DNA of 64,000 bases from Undibacterium sp. YM2 (GCF_009937975.1 NZ_AP018441.1:1426001-1490000); one strand, 5' to 3'; shown: positions 45,081 to 55,232, counted from the stretch's first letter. The notes: generated by a model not told the origin, from the sequence alone. Program-made: numbers and translations.

Positions 45081-45665
45081 ATGGGAAAGACCAGACTGGA
45101 AGCCTTCAGCGATGGCGTGATCGCCATCCTGATTACCATCATGGTGCTGGAAATGAAAGTGCCGCATGGTGGCACGCTGGAAACCCTGCTGCCGGTATGG
45201 CCGGTATTTTTGAGTTATATCCTGAGCTTTGTGTATGTCGGCATCTACTGGAATAACCATCACCACATGCTGCACACCTGCCGCAAGGTGACTGGCGGGA
45301 TTTTATGGGCCAACCTGCATTTGCTGTTCTGGCTTTCACTGATTCCTTTCGCTACTGGCTGGGTAGGTGAAAATCATTTTGCCCCTATCCCGGCAGCCTT
45401 GTATGGTGCGGTTTTGCTGATGGCCGCGATTGCTTATTTCATCCTGCAACAGCAGATCATTGCTACCCAGGGGCCCGATTCATTGCTGAAAAAAGCGGTA
45501 GGCGCAGACTGGAAGGGCAAGCTCTCGCCAGTGGTCTATGCTACTGGCATGATGTTGGCTTGCTGGTATCCCCTGGTGGCGATGGCAATGTATGTAGTCA
45601 TGGCCCTGATATGGCTGATACCTGACCGTCGCATAGAAAAAGTCCTCAAAAACCACGAAGAGTAA
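45081..45665 (+). CDS. TMEM175 family potassium channel-like membrane protein
   Basis: 194 residues from the ATG at 45081 (ACGGAGC upstream). The hallmark FSDGVIAILITIMVLE (RxxxFSDGVxAIxxT) lies in the first helix, followed by about five more helices. Bacterial TMEM175 proteins are K+-selective channels formed as tetramers. Ends five bases before the alpha/beta hydrolase gene, so probably co-transcribed. Confidence 0.88.
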   Translation: MGKTRLEAFSDGVIAILITIMVLEMKVPHGGTLETLLPVWPVFLSYILSFVYVGIYWNNHHHMLHTCRKVTGGILWANLHLLFWLSLIPFATGWVGENHFAPIPAALYGAVLLMAAIAYFILQQQIIATQGPDSLLKKAVGADWKGKLSPVVYATGMMLACWYPLVAMAMYVVMALIWLIPDRRIEKVLKNHEE

Positions 45666-45670
45666 ATTCC

Positions 45671-46657
45671 ATGCGCATGATGATATTTGCCGCAGCCCTG
45701 GCAGCAGGAGTAATCTTTTGCACACCGACTATCGCAAGACAGGCCGATTATGATCAGGAAATCGTACTTGCTACCACAGGCGGCAGCATTAATGGCAGCC
45801 TGATCATGCCTGCCAATGGAGTGAAGCCGCCTGTGGTATTGATGATTGCTGGTTCTGGCCCCACCGACAGGGATGGCAATACAGTCGGCCTGAAAGGCAG
45901 GAATGACTCACTGAAAATGTTGGCAGCATCCATGGCACAGGCCGGGATAGCATCGGTACGCTTTGACAAGCGTGGCATCGCCGGCAGCGCAAGTGCCGCG
46001 GCATCTGAAGCCGATTTGCGCTTTGAAACCTATGTGCAGGACGCCGTTGCCTGGATAAGGCTGCTCAAGGCAGATGCACGGTTTTCTGGTGTTGCCATAC
46101 TTGGTCATAGCGAAGGTTCTCTGATTGCCATGCTGGCTGCGCAGCAAGAAGCGGTCAGGGCATACATCTCTGTAGCAGGCCCGGCGAAAAATGCCGCTGA
46201 TGTCTTGCGGTGGCAGTTGCAAGGTAAATTGCCACCTGCGCTGGCCATCCGTAATGAAGAAATTCTGAGCGCTTTGCAGGCAGGCAAAACCCATGCCGAA
46301 GTGCCGCCAGAATTAAATGTCCTGTACCGCGCCAGCGTGCAGCCATATCTGGTTTCCTGGTTCCGTTACACGCCGGAAAAGGAGATAGGCAAATTGACTT
46401 GCCCGGTTTTGCTGATACAGGGTGACAAGGATATACAGGTAAATACAGCACAATTGACGGCGCTTAAACTTGCGAAACCAGATGCTGAAAGCCTGCTGGT
46501 ACACGGTATGAACCATGTACTGAAAATCACAGGCAATGATGCAGCACAGCAAATGGCTTCTTATACAGATCCGGCCTTGCCCTTGGCACCCGAATTGACT
46601 AAAGGCCTGGCCTCCTTTTTGCTGAATAAACTCAGAAGCAATCTCAGAAGCAAATAA
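45671..46657 (+). CDS. Exported alpha/beta hydrolase
   Basis: 328 residues. Probable signal peptide (about 1-24, ending TIARQ). Nucleophile Ser in LGHSEGSLIAML, oxyanion loop MIAGSGPTDRDG, acid Asp in LIQGDKDIQV and His in VHGMNHVL, so the triad is complete. Resembles serine aminopeptidase/acyl-peptide-hydrolase-like S33 or YqkD-like enzymes. Substrate unknown. Follows the TMEM175 gene by five bases. Confidence 0.88.
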   Translation: MRMMIFAAALAAGVIFCTPTIARQADYDQEIVLATTGGSINGSLIMPANGVKPPVVLMIAGSGPTDRDGNTVGLKGRNDSLKMLAASMAQAGIASVRFDKRGIAGSASAAASEADLRFETYVQDAVAWIRLLKADARFSGVAILGHSEGSLIAMLAAQQEAVRAYISVAGPAKNAADVLRWQLQGKLPPALAIRNEEILSALQAGKTHAEVPPELNVLYRASVQPYLVSWFRYTPEKEIGKLTCPVLLIQGDKDIQVNTAQLTALKLAKPDAESLLVHGMNHVLKITGNDAAQQMASYTDPALPLAPELTKGLASFLLNKLRSNLRSK

Positions 46658-46754
46658 GTCTCTCGCGGTACAGATTGTAATTTGTGCCGGACTGCCTTAG
46701 GATGGAAATTGATCCGTATCAAAAAACGGGCATTTTCAAAACAATGGGGACAGT

Positions 46755-47579
46755 ATGACTAATCAATCGCAAGGCCGGGGCGGGGATAGTGCGCCGCCCG
46801 ACATCCGGACCGTCATAGACCATGAATCTGCTTTTCCACCTCTGCGCCGGGTCGGCATGTTCCGCCCCCTGGCCTGGCTAAAACTGGGCTGGCGCGATTT
46901 TCGTGCTTCGGGCGGCTCCAGTATTTTTTACGGGGTCTGTTTTGCAGCCATGGGGCTGGTCCTGCGATTGATACTTAATAATGCACCCGAATATCTGTCT
47001 GCCCTGACCTGCGGTTTTTTATTGGTCGGCCCATTACTCGCGTTGGGACTCTACGATATCAGCCGCCGTCTTGAGAATGTGCGCTCCGGTTTGCTAGGCA
47101 GTGTATTTTCCATGCGCGGACGCTGGAGCAATATCGGTGTTTTGGCTCTGGTGCTGGCGATTATCATGATGGTGTGGGCGCGCGCTTCGCTGGTTATTTT
47201 TGCCCTGTTTTACAACAAGGGCATGCCAACCATGCAGGGCTTCCTGGCGCAATTGTTCTCACTGAATAACCTGGAATTTTTGGCGGTGTATATCTGCATA
47301 GGTTTCGTCTTTGCCAGCCTGGTATTTGCCATCAGTTGGGTGTCGATACCATTGATGCTGGACAGGGACACCGATGCCATTACCGCGATGATCATCAGCT
47401 GTGTTGCCTTGTTCATCAATGCGCCCGCGACCATGGTCTGGGCCACACTGATCATTGGCAGCGTGGTATTGAGTTTCTTAAGCTGGAACCTGGGCTTTCT
47501 GATACTCATGCCCATCATAGGCCATGCAAGCTGGCATGCTTATAAGGATGTCGTCGGTAATGCTGCTGATCGCCACTAG
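46755..47579 (+). CDS. DUF2189 family membrane protein
   Basis: 274 residues. Cytosolic N-terminus of about 60 residues (PPLRRVGMFRPLAWLKLGWR), then six hydrophobic segments (GVCFAAMGLVLRLIL, ALTCGFLLVGPLLALGLYDI, NIGVLALVLAIIMM and others) and the GLYDISRRLE motif that fits DUF2189. Common next to cytochrome oxidase genes in alphaproteobacteria, but not here. Function unknown. Confidence 0.85.
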   Translation: MTNQSQGRGGDSAPPDIRTVIDHESAFPPLRRVGMFRPLAWLKLGWRDFRASGGSSIFYGVCFAAMGLVLRLILNNAPEYLSALTCGFLLVGPLLALGLYDISRRLENVRSGLLGSVFSMRGRWSNIGVLALVLAIIMMVWARASLVIFALFYNKGMPTMQGFLAQLFSLNNLEFLAVYICIGFVFASLVFAISWVSIPLMLDRDTDAITAMIISCVALFINAPATMVWATLIIGSVVLSFLSWNLGFLILMPIIGHASWHAYKDVVGNAADRH

Positions 47580-47611
47580 GTCGTAAATTCAAGTGTGCTG
47601 ATTAAAGGTGG

Positions 47612-49549
47612 TCAGGCATTAATGTCGATCTTGCCAGATGTCGCTATATGTTCTTCTGGCTCACCCAATTCTTCTGCCTGGTGATACGCAGAATCGACCT
47701 CCGCCTCTTGATGCTGGTTTTTCGCATGCTCATGTAAATCCAGTGTGACGGGTTCTACAACAATGACAGCCTCGGGCGCTGTTACTGTGTCGGCGTCTGC
47801 CGGGCTAGAGTTTTCTAAGGGGTTGGTTTGGATACCGTCTCTGACGCGCAAGCTCGCGATTGCAGCCGCAATCAGAGGGTTGATACTGGACTGGATACCA
47901 GTCGCGCTGGCGCTGGTGTTGACTGCCGCACTGTTGTTGACGGGCGTAGTTTGCTGGGCGCTGGCATTGACGGGTACTGGAGTGGTAACTGCGGTTGATG
48001 CCTGGCTGGCTGCGGCGGGCAGCTTATTGGCTGCAATATTAGTTGCTGCTGCGGTGGCCTGATTGATGGTATCCAGAGTCTTGCTGACTTCTTCAAATGT
48101 GGACAGCGTATTGAGCGTAGTCTCCGCAATGCCTGAAGCGCTACTGGACGCAGTGCTTTCATTTAATTTGCTTGTATTTGCCGCGACCTGATTTTCCAGC
48201 TGACTTTCGGTTGGCAGTGCAGACGGTGTCGTGATGCTTGATGACAACTTGCTTTGAGTGGCTATAGCAGCCTGTAATACCTTGGGTGTATCCACGGTTT
48301 CCGCAGGCGGAGTTTGTGTCCTTATTTGTGTCCCCTGTGTTTGTGAAGGCAGACTGGTGGTGATGTCCGCCACCTCTGTTTCGGCTGAAAGCGCCTTGCT
48401 GTTTACGTTGATATCAGTTGTTCCTGTGGCCACTATGGCATTCGAGCCGATGTCAGTCGCTGCACCAGAAGATGCCGCCGTTCTTGCAACCGTAGATGTA
48501 TCTATTGCAGAATTGATTGCGGCATTACTTTGCGAGATATTTGCTGCATTGTTTGTAGCTGCTGCTGTTCTTATTTCTGGAGATACGGGTATTTCAGGAC
48601 TTGCCTGCGCAGCATTGCTCGCTATATTGTCTGTGCCGTTGGTGTTCGCAAATGTGGCCTGAGAATTTCTTGTGATATCGATTGCTACCTGCAGTGCTTC
48701 ATCTCCCAATGCTCGCTGCAGTTCTGCATTGGCATTGGTCGTTGCGGTGCCTGCGTCTTCATTCAAATTAGCCGGTGGGGAAGCGCTGTTACTGACTTTG
48801 TTATTTATACTTGTGCTTTCAGTTGAGCTTGTAAGGTCAGGATTCTCAGCGTCATTGATACTTGTATTCGTAAGGATATTGCCCGAAGCAAGCTCCTGAT
48901 TTTGTGCAATGACGGTGCTTTCTGCCTTAACCAGTATCTGTAAAGCCTGCGCCAGTAAAGCAGTTGTGCCCACAGGGTCTTCAGCCAGGGCATTTTGAAA
49001 AACACTCACATCCAGTGTCAAAAAACTGTCGTTGTTGGGCTGGGCGACATTTTGCAAATTGATCCCAATTTTCCCCAATTGCTCGAACAGGCTGCTCCCG
49101 TCTGCACTTTGTGTGCCAGCATTCATGACCAGCAAGAGGCTGTCCCTACTGGTGGGTATCAAGGGATTTTCCGCCAGGTTGGAATTGCTGGCTTGCAGTT
49201 GATTGAATGCGTCCACAAATGATGTGGCGATGGTGGTGAGCTGGGCGATGTCTGCTTTCGTTTGCGCCGTTTGTGCTTGATCTGCACTAACTGCCAGGGG
49301 GACAGTCGTTGTAACATTGGCAGTTCTCTTGTTTTGCAGGCGGACAGTGTAGGCCAGCAATTCACCCAGAGCAGAAACATCGACCGTCATGTTATTGCTG
49401 CGTATTGCAGGTATTGCATCAAGCAAGCCTGTGTTGTCAGCTATTGCTGTTGAGAGGGCGCGAATTGTAGCGGAGTCAGTAGCTGCATTGATTGCTGAGG
49501 GAGAACTTGCTGCTGCCGTCGCCACCGTGCTGATGGGTGAGATAATCAT
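47612..49549 (-). CDS. Low-complexity Ala/Thr/Asn/Ser-rich protein with a FliD C-terminal-like segment
   Basis: 645 residues, no signal peptide. Residues about 100-210 look like the C-terminal domain of the flagellar cap protein FliD: TIATSFVDAFNQLQ, then FEQLGKIGINLQN and LDVSVFQNALAEDPVGTTAL, the LGI...LdxxkLxxALxxDP pattern. Residues about 215-600 are low-complexity A/T/S/N, and the last 45 are acidic/His-rich (LHEHAKNQHQEAE). No flagellar genes are near. May be an orphan filament-type or FliK-like secreted protein. The FliD resemblance is my reading of the pattern. Confidence 0.6.
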   Translation of the reverse strand: MIISPISTVATAAASSPSAINAATDSATIRALSTAIADNTGLLDAIPAIRSNNMTVDVSALGELLAYTVRLQNKRTANVTTTVPLAVSADQAQTAQTKADIAQLTTIATSFVDAFNQLQASNSNLAENPLIPTSRDSLLLVMNAGTQSADGSSLFEQLGKIGINLQNVAQPNNDSFLTLDVSVFQNALAEDPVGTTALLAQALQILVKAESTVIAQNQELASGNILTNTSINDAENPDLTSSTESTSINNKVSNSASPPANLNEDAGTATTNANAELQRALGDEALQVAIDITRNSQATFANTNGTDNIASNAAQASPEIPVSPEIRTAAATNNAANISQSNAAINSAIDTSTVARTAASSGAATDIGSNAIVATGTTDINVNSKALSAETEVADITTSLPSQTQGTQIRTQTPPAETVDTPKVLQAAIATQSKLSSSITTPSALPTESQLENQVAANTSKLNESTASSSASGIAETTLNTLSTFEEVSKTLDTINQATAAATNIAANKLPAAASQASTAVTTPVPVNASAQQTTPVNNSAAVNTSASATGIQSSINPLIAAAIASLRVRDGIQTNPLENSSPADADTVTAPEAVIVVEPVTLDLHEHAKNQHQEAEVDSAYHQAEELGEPEEHIATSGKIDINA

Positions 49550-49699
49550 GCACTACCTGCCTTCCTGGAACATGCTGCTCTATGTATTAGATCGTATCTC
49601 ATCCTGTTGATGAAATGCACTCTGATAAATTATCAGCTTATTTGCGAATACTCAGTGCGCTGCATCACTTAGTGAAAGCTATCTATGGGCATTCAAACA

Positions 49700-49732
49700 A
49701 AAAACCTCATAGTATTTAGCTATGAGGTTTTT
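49700..49732 (-). terminator. Terminator of the tricorn protease gene
   Basis: AAAAACCTCATA and TATGAGGTTTTT arms, nine-base loop. Read on the minus strand it ends in a T-run, 28 bases after the tricorn-type stop. Confidence 0.88.
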
Positions 49733-49759
49733 GCTCTAACAAGAAAAGCCAAGTATTTG

Positions 49760-52700
49760 CTATTTGCTTAATGGTGGAATGACTTGTGGCACCATGGCCT
49801 TGATTGGCTGTTCTTTCAATTTTTTCTCCAGTAATTGTATTGCTGCTTCGAGTTGCTGGTCTTTGCCATTGAAGGTTGCGTGTGGCAGGTTATCGACTTC
49901 GACATCGGGTGCTACACCTACACCTTCTACCAGCCAGCGGCCATCCATGCCAAATTGTGCGTTTTCTGCTGCCCTGATCATGCCATTGTCTGACAGTGAA
50001 TTATTATCCGACAGCCAGACGCCTGCACCTGCGGTGCGTTTGCCTACCAGTGGCCCCAGCTTCAGGGCCTTGATGCCGGCGGCAAATGTTTCGCCATCAG
50101 AGTAAGTCAGTTCATCCACCAGTACCACCAGATGGCCACGGAAGGTCTGCTGCATATTGGTGTAGGGTGCAGAGGTTGGTGATGCCCAGAAAGCCCAGGC
50201 CTTGCGCAAGAGTTTTTCTATGACCCAACTGTCGATATTGCCGCCACGGTTGCGGCGCACGTCGATGATGAGGCCGTCACGTTCTATATTGCTGTAAAAA
50301 TCACGGGCAAAGCTGTTGATATCCTGGGCACCCATGGCACGCAGATGCAGGTAACCAATGCGGCCTTGCGTAGCCTTGTTGACTTGTTCGCTGCGGCTTT
50401 GTTCCCAGTCGCTGTAACGCAGATTCGCATGCTTCATCATATTGACAGGTGTGACGATGACAGCTCGTGTTGCCTGGTCACCACGTTTGACATGCATTAA
50501 TACCTGCTTGTCTGCCTGGTTGATCAGCAGGTCTGAAATATCACGTGCTTCCATCACAGGCTGACCATTGATGGCGGTGATGACGTCGCCTTCCTTGATG
50601 TCCAGATCAGGTTGCGACAGGGGAGTGCGCTCAGATGGCAATTCTGCTTCAGTATGATAGATATGGTCGATGCGGTATCCACCATTGCTGCGGCTCAAGA
50701 CCGCACCGAGTGAGGCAGCCTGTCCTTCCGGTGCTGCACGGCGTATATCGCCAGGGCGACTTTGTGAGTGCAGGGTGCTGACTTCGCTGGCCATCATGCC
50801 CAATACATCATTCAACTCTGCCCTGTCGGTGATGCGGTCCACCAATGGTGCATATTTGCTACGTACCTTGCTCCAGTCTACGCCGCGCATTTTGTCGTCA
50901 AACAAAAAGTCCCTGTGCATGCGCCAGGCATCGGCATACATTTGCTGCCATTCAAGTTTAGGACTGAGGAAGAAAGCCCAGTCGTTAATATTGACTTTGC
51001 ATTTGCTGACATCGCCCGGTTGTTTTGCACCGGCTTCGACAACAAAGAATTCCTGTGGCCCAGTGCCAATTTGCTGACGATAAAACACGTGTTTTTTGTC
51101 GGCAGACAAATCAAACTGGCGTATGTTGCCAGCAAAAATGTCGGGTTGTGGTGAAGTCTTGCTGATCGCCAAGGTTTTCAACGTGGACTTACCATCCGTG
51201 CCTTCCGCTTCAGTGAAATACAGTCGTTTTTCATCAATGGCCAGGTCGCGGTAATTGCCATACGCCAGTGGTACCTGATACAAGCGCTCGGCCAGACCGG
51301 TATACTGTATGGCAGGGAGGACGGGCTTGGCAGGTTTCTTGGCTTCTTCAGTTTTATCGGCTGGCTTGTCTTTTGACTTGTCGGCGCTCTTGTCGTCAGT
51401 TTTCTCTTTGTCCTTATCTTTGTCTGCCGGTTTGTCAGTTGTCTTGTCGCTGGATTTACTCAACTCATCGTCGGCCTTGAAGGGGAAGCGGTTCCCAGCC
51501 TGCAAAGCAAGTGCATACAGGCCAGTACGCTTCTCGAAATGCGGCCCCATATTGCGGTCACCCCAGGGGGCACGGTTGCTGACCTGGAAATTGCGCTCAG
51601 AGTAAAAATACAGCCAGCGTCCATCGGGAGAGAACACTGGTGCGTGCGAGTTATAACGGTCGCTGGTGACAAAGTGAATCTGTTTGCTTTCCAGCGAGTA
51701 CAGGCCTATCTGTGGTCTTTGCAGCTTATTGTCTGCCCTGACGATGGCGATGGTCTTGCTGTCTGGTGACCAGATGACTTCTTCCTGCCTCTCGGCACTT
51801 ATCTTGCCTGCATCATCAATGACTTGATTGGTCTTGGTCGCCAGGTCCAGCAACCACAGCCTGCCGCGCTTGTCCGTATGCGCCAGCCATTTGCCATCAG
51901 GGGAGGGGATGATACGGTAGCGGTGTACATCACCATTGGTAGTCAGGACCTCTGGTTTGCCGAGGCCATTGGCCGGGAATTTCCAGATTTCATTTTCACC
52001 GGTAGTATCGACAATGGCATACACGGATTTGTCATCATGTGAAAATACGGCTTCGCGCGCACGGGCGTTCTCTGGCACGGGCAAGTCTATGCGCCTTTGC
52101 GGGCCAGAGCCTGCTATGCTCAGGCGTCCGCGCGCAGTGAACAGCAGACGTTCTTCCTTGCCGGCGATTTCTACATTCGACAGATACTCCATGGGAGTCT
52201 TGATCTGGCGCTTGCGCTGCTGATCAAAGTCAGACACCAGGTCTATAGTCAGGGTCTGGTCTTTGGCATTGCTGATATCGAGTACATGCAAGTCGGCACC
52301 GAGTTGATAGGCTATCTTGCCATCGGCTATGCTGGGGTTGCGTACTTCCCATTCCTTGTGCTGGGTCAGGACGCGGGCATCTGTGCCGTCGAGATTGGCA
52401 CTCCAGATATTGAAGGCGCCATTGCGGTCGCTGATAAAGTAGAGTTTGCCCTTCCATAGCATGGGGCGGCGGTTGTTGCTTTTGTCGTCGGCAAATAATT
52501 GCGTGGCTTCAGTCTTGGTCTGCACGTCATAACGCCAGACTTGTGCAGTAGCGCCACCGCGATATTGCTTGGCGTTGTCATTCGTCATGTGCAGGCCAAA
52601 GCGGGTGAAGTACAGATACTTGCCGCTTTCGTCGAGCACAGCTTCATTCGCATCTGCCACCGGGAATACCCTGCGCATCAGGGTTTGCGGATTGATGGCG

Positions 52701-53107
52701 GCGATGATGCGGTGCGAAGCCGGGCCTGTGCTGTTCAATGTCGTAACCAGTACTTCGCCGCTGGCTGTCCAGCCCAAGACAGATACCTGGTCATTTTCAA
52801 AACTGATGCGCTTTGGTACACCACCTGCCATGGGCATGACATAAGCTTCGGTTGCACCTTCGTAAGCAGCAGAAAACGCCAGCCACTTGCCATCTTGTGA
52901 GATGGCGGGCAAGACTTCTGCCGCAGGATGGCTGGTCAGCCTTTGCGCCTGGCCACCACTGCTTGCCACTTTCCATAGATCGCCTTCTGCGGTAAACACC
53001 ACAGCATCACCACGTATGCTGGGGAAACGATAATAGGCAGGTGCTGCAAGTACGGTTGTTGCCAGACTGGACAGGCTAAGAGCGAGGGCGAGTTTGCTTA
53101 GTCTCAT
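49760..53107 (-). CDS. Tricorn-type protease (S41 family) with beta-propeller domains
   Basis: 1115 residues from the ATG at 53107 (MRLSKLALALSLSSLATTVL, a signal peptide ending VLAAPA); an upstream ATG at 53215 adds an unrelated stretch. Two WD/tricorn beta-propellers (about 25-560), a PDZ domain (about 790-880, SLGAVLSRSNGGYRIDHI) and a C-terminal S41 catalytic domain with S1003 in TYSDGETFAAG and RNRGGNIDSW upstream. An unusual Lys/Asp-rich insert (about 565-615: repeated DK, DKxxDKS) links the propellers. Periplasmic peptide degradation. Own terminator. Confidence 0.92.
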   Translation of the reverse strand: MRLSKLALALSLSSLATTVLAAPAYYRFPSIRGDAVVFTAEGDLWKVASSGGQAQRLTSHPAAEVLPAISQDGKWLAFSAAYEGATEAYVMPMAGGVPKRISFENDQVSVLGWTASGEVLVTTLNSTGPASHRIIAAINPQTLMRRVFPVADANEAVLDESGKYLYFTRFGLHMTNDNAKQYRGGATAQVWRYDVQTKTEATQLFADDKSNNRRPMLWKGKLYFISDRNGAFNIWSANLDGTDARVLTQHKEWEVRNPSIADGKIAYQLGADLHVLDISNAKDQTLTIDLVSDFDQQRKRQIKTPMEYLSNVEIAGKEERLLFTARGRLSIAGSGPQRRIDLPVPENARAREAVFSHDDKSVYAIVDTTGENEIWKFPANGLGKPEVLTTNGDVHRYRIIPSPDGKWLAHTDKRGRLWLLDLATKTNQVIDDAGKISAERQEEVIWSPDSKTIAIVRADNKLQRPQIGLYSLESKQIHFVTSDRYNSHAPVFSPDGRWLYFYSERNFQVSNRAPWGDRNMGPHFEKRTGLYALALQAGNRFPFKADDELSKSSDKTTDKPADKDKDKEKTDDKSADKSKDKPADKTEEAKKPAKPVLPAIQYTGLAERLYQVPLAYGNYRDLAIDEKRLYFTEAEGTDGKSTLKTLAISKTSPQPDIFAGNIRQFDLSADKKHVFYRQQIGTGPQEFFVVEAGAKQPGDVSKCKVNINDWAFFLSPKLEWQQMYADAWRMHRDFLFDDKMRGVDWSKVRSKYAPLVDRITDRAELNDVLGMMASEVSTLHSQSRPGDIRRAAPEGQAASLGAVLSRSNGGYRIDHIYHTEAELPSERTPLSQPDLDIKEGDVITAINGQPVMEARDISDLLINQADKQVLMHVKRGDQATRAVIVTPVNMMKHANLRYSDWEQSRSEQVNKATQGRIGYLHLRAMGAQDINSFARDFYSNIERDGLIIDVRRNRGGNIDSWVIEKLLRKAWAFWASPTSAPYTNMQQTFRGHLVVLVDELTYSDGETFAAGIKALKLGPLVGKRTAGAGVWLSDNNSLSDNGMIRAAENAQFGMDGRWLVEGVGVAPDVEVDNLPHATFNGKDQQLEAAIQLLEKKLKEQPIKAMVPQVIPPLSK

Positions 53108-53434
53108 TGTTATTCTCGAAAATGGATTTGGATGGTTTTTTATAAATACTTGTACTAATTGAAATGCAAATGGCAAAGCGGTGCTACAAACAAAAACAGC
53201 CTCAAATACATACAAAGGCGGGATAAAAGCTATAACAAAAGCTATATCAATAACGGGATTTGCAACATTCTGTAAGCAGTTTTTTTACTGTTACCAAGCA
53301 AAATACTGACTAATGTGTCTTACGGTTACATTTACCCGCCGGATATTTCTTGAATTGTTAAAAATGATGAAGTACCCTGAACGTTAAATTTCCACTTGGA
53401 AATAATTTATCGACGAGCAGACCAAGGGTGCCTC
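53108..53434. other. Divergent promoter region, tricorn protease / GH44 gene
   Basis: About 330 bases with no convincing gene. AT-rich; the AAGGG ribosome site of the glycosidase lies at the right end. I see no clear hexamer pair or palindrome of note. Confidence 0.6.
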
Positions 53435-55216
53435 ATGAGACAAGTCAGCTTGTGCAAAGTTCTTTTAATTCTGGGTATTTCGGCAGAAATTTCGACAACG
53501 TCGGCGCAGAATGTCACATTTTCCATTGATACCCAGGCAGAGCGCAAGACCATCAGCCCTTTGATCTATGGTTATAACGCTTATGCCGATGGAACCGGTC
53601 GTGCTGGTTGGGCCAATCAGGGCGGGCAAGCCAGTCTGCAAAGCCTGAACCTGCGCTCGCGCCGCCTGGGTGGTAATAATATGACCAGCTACAACTGGGA
53701 AAATGGCGTCAGCAATTCTGGTAATGACTGGTGCCATTCATCCAATGCGGGTGTCAGTGCGACAGCCGGAGCGGGCAATCCCAATTCAAATAATGGCCTG
53801 GCCTACTACACCCCTGGTGCAGCCTTACAAAGTTTCCAGGACCAGTCGCTGGTGCTGGGCACTTATTCCTTGCTGCAATTGCCTGCCGCTGGCAAGCTGC
53901 CCAAAGACATCATCAACCTCAATCCGCCAAGCACTTGCATGGGTTCCCAGCTGTGGCAGAGCACTGCCGGGCCATCAAATGTGGATACTGCACGCTGGGT
54001 CAATATCATCAATGACAAGCCCGCTGCGGCTGGTGGCCTGAGCCTGACGCCGGGCCTTAATGATGGTGTCGTCTATATAGATGAAGAAATCAATTTCCTG
54101 ACACAGAAATACGGCAATGCGTCATCTGCAAATGGTGTCAAAGGCTATGAACTCGATAATGAGCCAGATCTCTGGCATCACTGGACTACCAACAGCGGAG
54201 AAAGCGGCACACATGCGAATCTGTACCCAACGTTGACTACGGTCACCGATGTCTTGCAAAGAAATATCAGCCTCGCAAAGACGGTCAAACGCATGGACGC
54301 CAGCGCAGAGACCTTTGGGCCGGCAATCAGCGGTTACCTTGGTCTGTTCAGCCTGTGGGCAGTGTGGGACGGTTCAGCCTCGCATCAGCCATCTGACTGG
54401 GCGCAATACAATGTAGAGCCTTATTACAGCAATAATACTGGCGACCGTTATCGATACAACGGCATGGCCATGGCGAACGCCTATCTGGCAAAAATGAACC
54501 AGGCTTCGCAAAGCGCCGGTCGTCGTTTGCTCGACGTGTTTTCTTTTCACTATTATCCACAAGCTTCTTACAATGCCACTGACCGTGTGCAGGCCGCGCG
54601 CAGTTTGTGGGATGCGACTTATGTAGAACCTAGCTGGATTACCCAGAACGGTAACGGTTTCACTGACGGGCGCTCTCTGCAAATGCTGCCCAAGCTGCAA
54701 CAAGCCATCAATGATTTTTATCCAGGCACCAAACTGGCGGTGACTGAATATGATTTTGGTGGTAAGAGCGATATCACAGGCGCGATTGCCCAGGCAGATG
54801 CACTGGGTACCTTTGGCAAACAAGGCGTGTATCTGGCGACTTATTTTGGCGATGCAGAACAATACATTGCTGCAGGCTTCAAGATTTACCGAAATTATGA
54901 TGGGAATAAGTCGGTATTCCCTGCAACTTCTGTGAAGGCGGTTTCCAGCAATAATAGCAATGCAGCCGTGTATGCAGCGGTCGATGTCAATGACCCTAAT
55001 GTCATCCACGTTATTGCCATCAACCGCCAGAGCACTAATGTTACGAGCAGCTTTCAACTCAGCCATCCTGTGAATTTGAAATATGCCCAGGTCTGGGGTG
55101 TCAGTGGCAGCAGCACCAATATCACTGCAAGGAGCGGGCTCAGCAATATCTCCAAGAACAAGTTCAGTTACACTTTGCCTGCTTTGTCTGTGCTGCACTT
55201 TGTGTTGAAGCCATAA
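53435..55216 (+). CDS. Glycoside hydrolase family 44 (endoglucanase/xyloglucanase-like)
   Basis: 593 residues from the ATG at 53435 (AAGGG upstream). Signal peptide ends TTSAQ (about 25). GH44 signs: RRLGGNNMTSYNWENG, DNEPDLWHHW with the acid/base E243, and VTEYDFGG with the nucleophile E438; the C-terminal beta-sandwich (about 500-593) completes the family domain. Secreted enzyme that cuts beta-1,4-glucans, xyloglucan or mannan. No carbohydrate-binding module and no sugar transporter nearby, so the cellulose/hemicellulose set is incomplete here. Confidence 0.9.
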   Translation: MRQVSLCKVLLILGISAEISTTSAQNVTFSIDTQAERKTISPLIYGYNAYADGTGRAGWANQGGQASLQSLNLRSRRLGGNNMTSYNWENGVSNSGNDWCHSSNAGVSATAGAGNPNSNNGLAYYTPGAALQSFQDQSLVLGTYSLLQLPAAGKLPKDIINLNPPSTCMGSQLWQSTAGPSNVDTARWVNIINDKPAAAGGLSLTPGLNDGVVYIDEEINFLTQKYGNASSANGVKGYELDNEPDLWHHWTTNSGESGTHANLYPTLTTVTDVLQRNISLAKTVKRMDASAETFGPAISGYLGLFSLWAVWDGSASHQPSDWAQYNVEPYYSNNTGDRYRYNGMAMANAYLAKMNQASQSAGRRLLDVFSFHYYPQASYNATDRVQAARSLWDATYVEPSWITQNGNGFTDGRSLQMLPKLQQAINDFYPGTKLAVTEYDFGGKSDITGAIAQADALGTFGKQGVYLATYFGDAEQYIAAGFKIYRNYDGNKSVFPATSVKAVSSNNSNAAVYAAVDVNDPNVIHVIAINRQSTNVTSSFQLSHPVNLKYAQVWGVSGSSTNITARSGLSNISKNKFSYTLPALSVLHFVLKP

Positions 55217-55232
55217 GTAACTAAGCTTTAGC

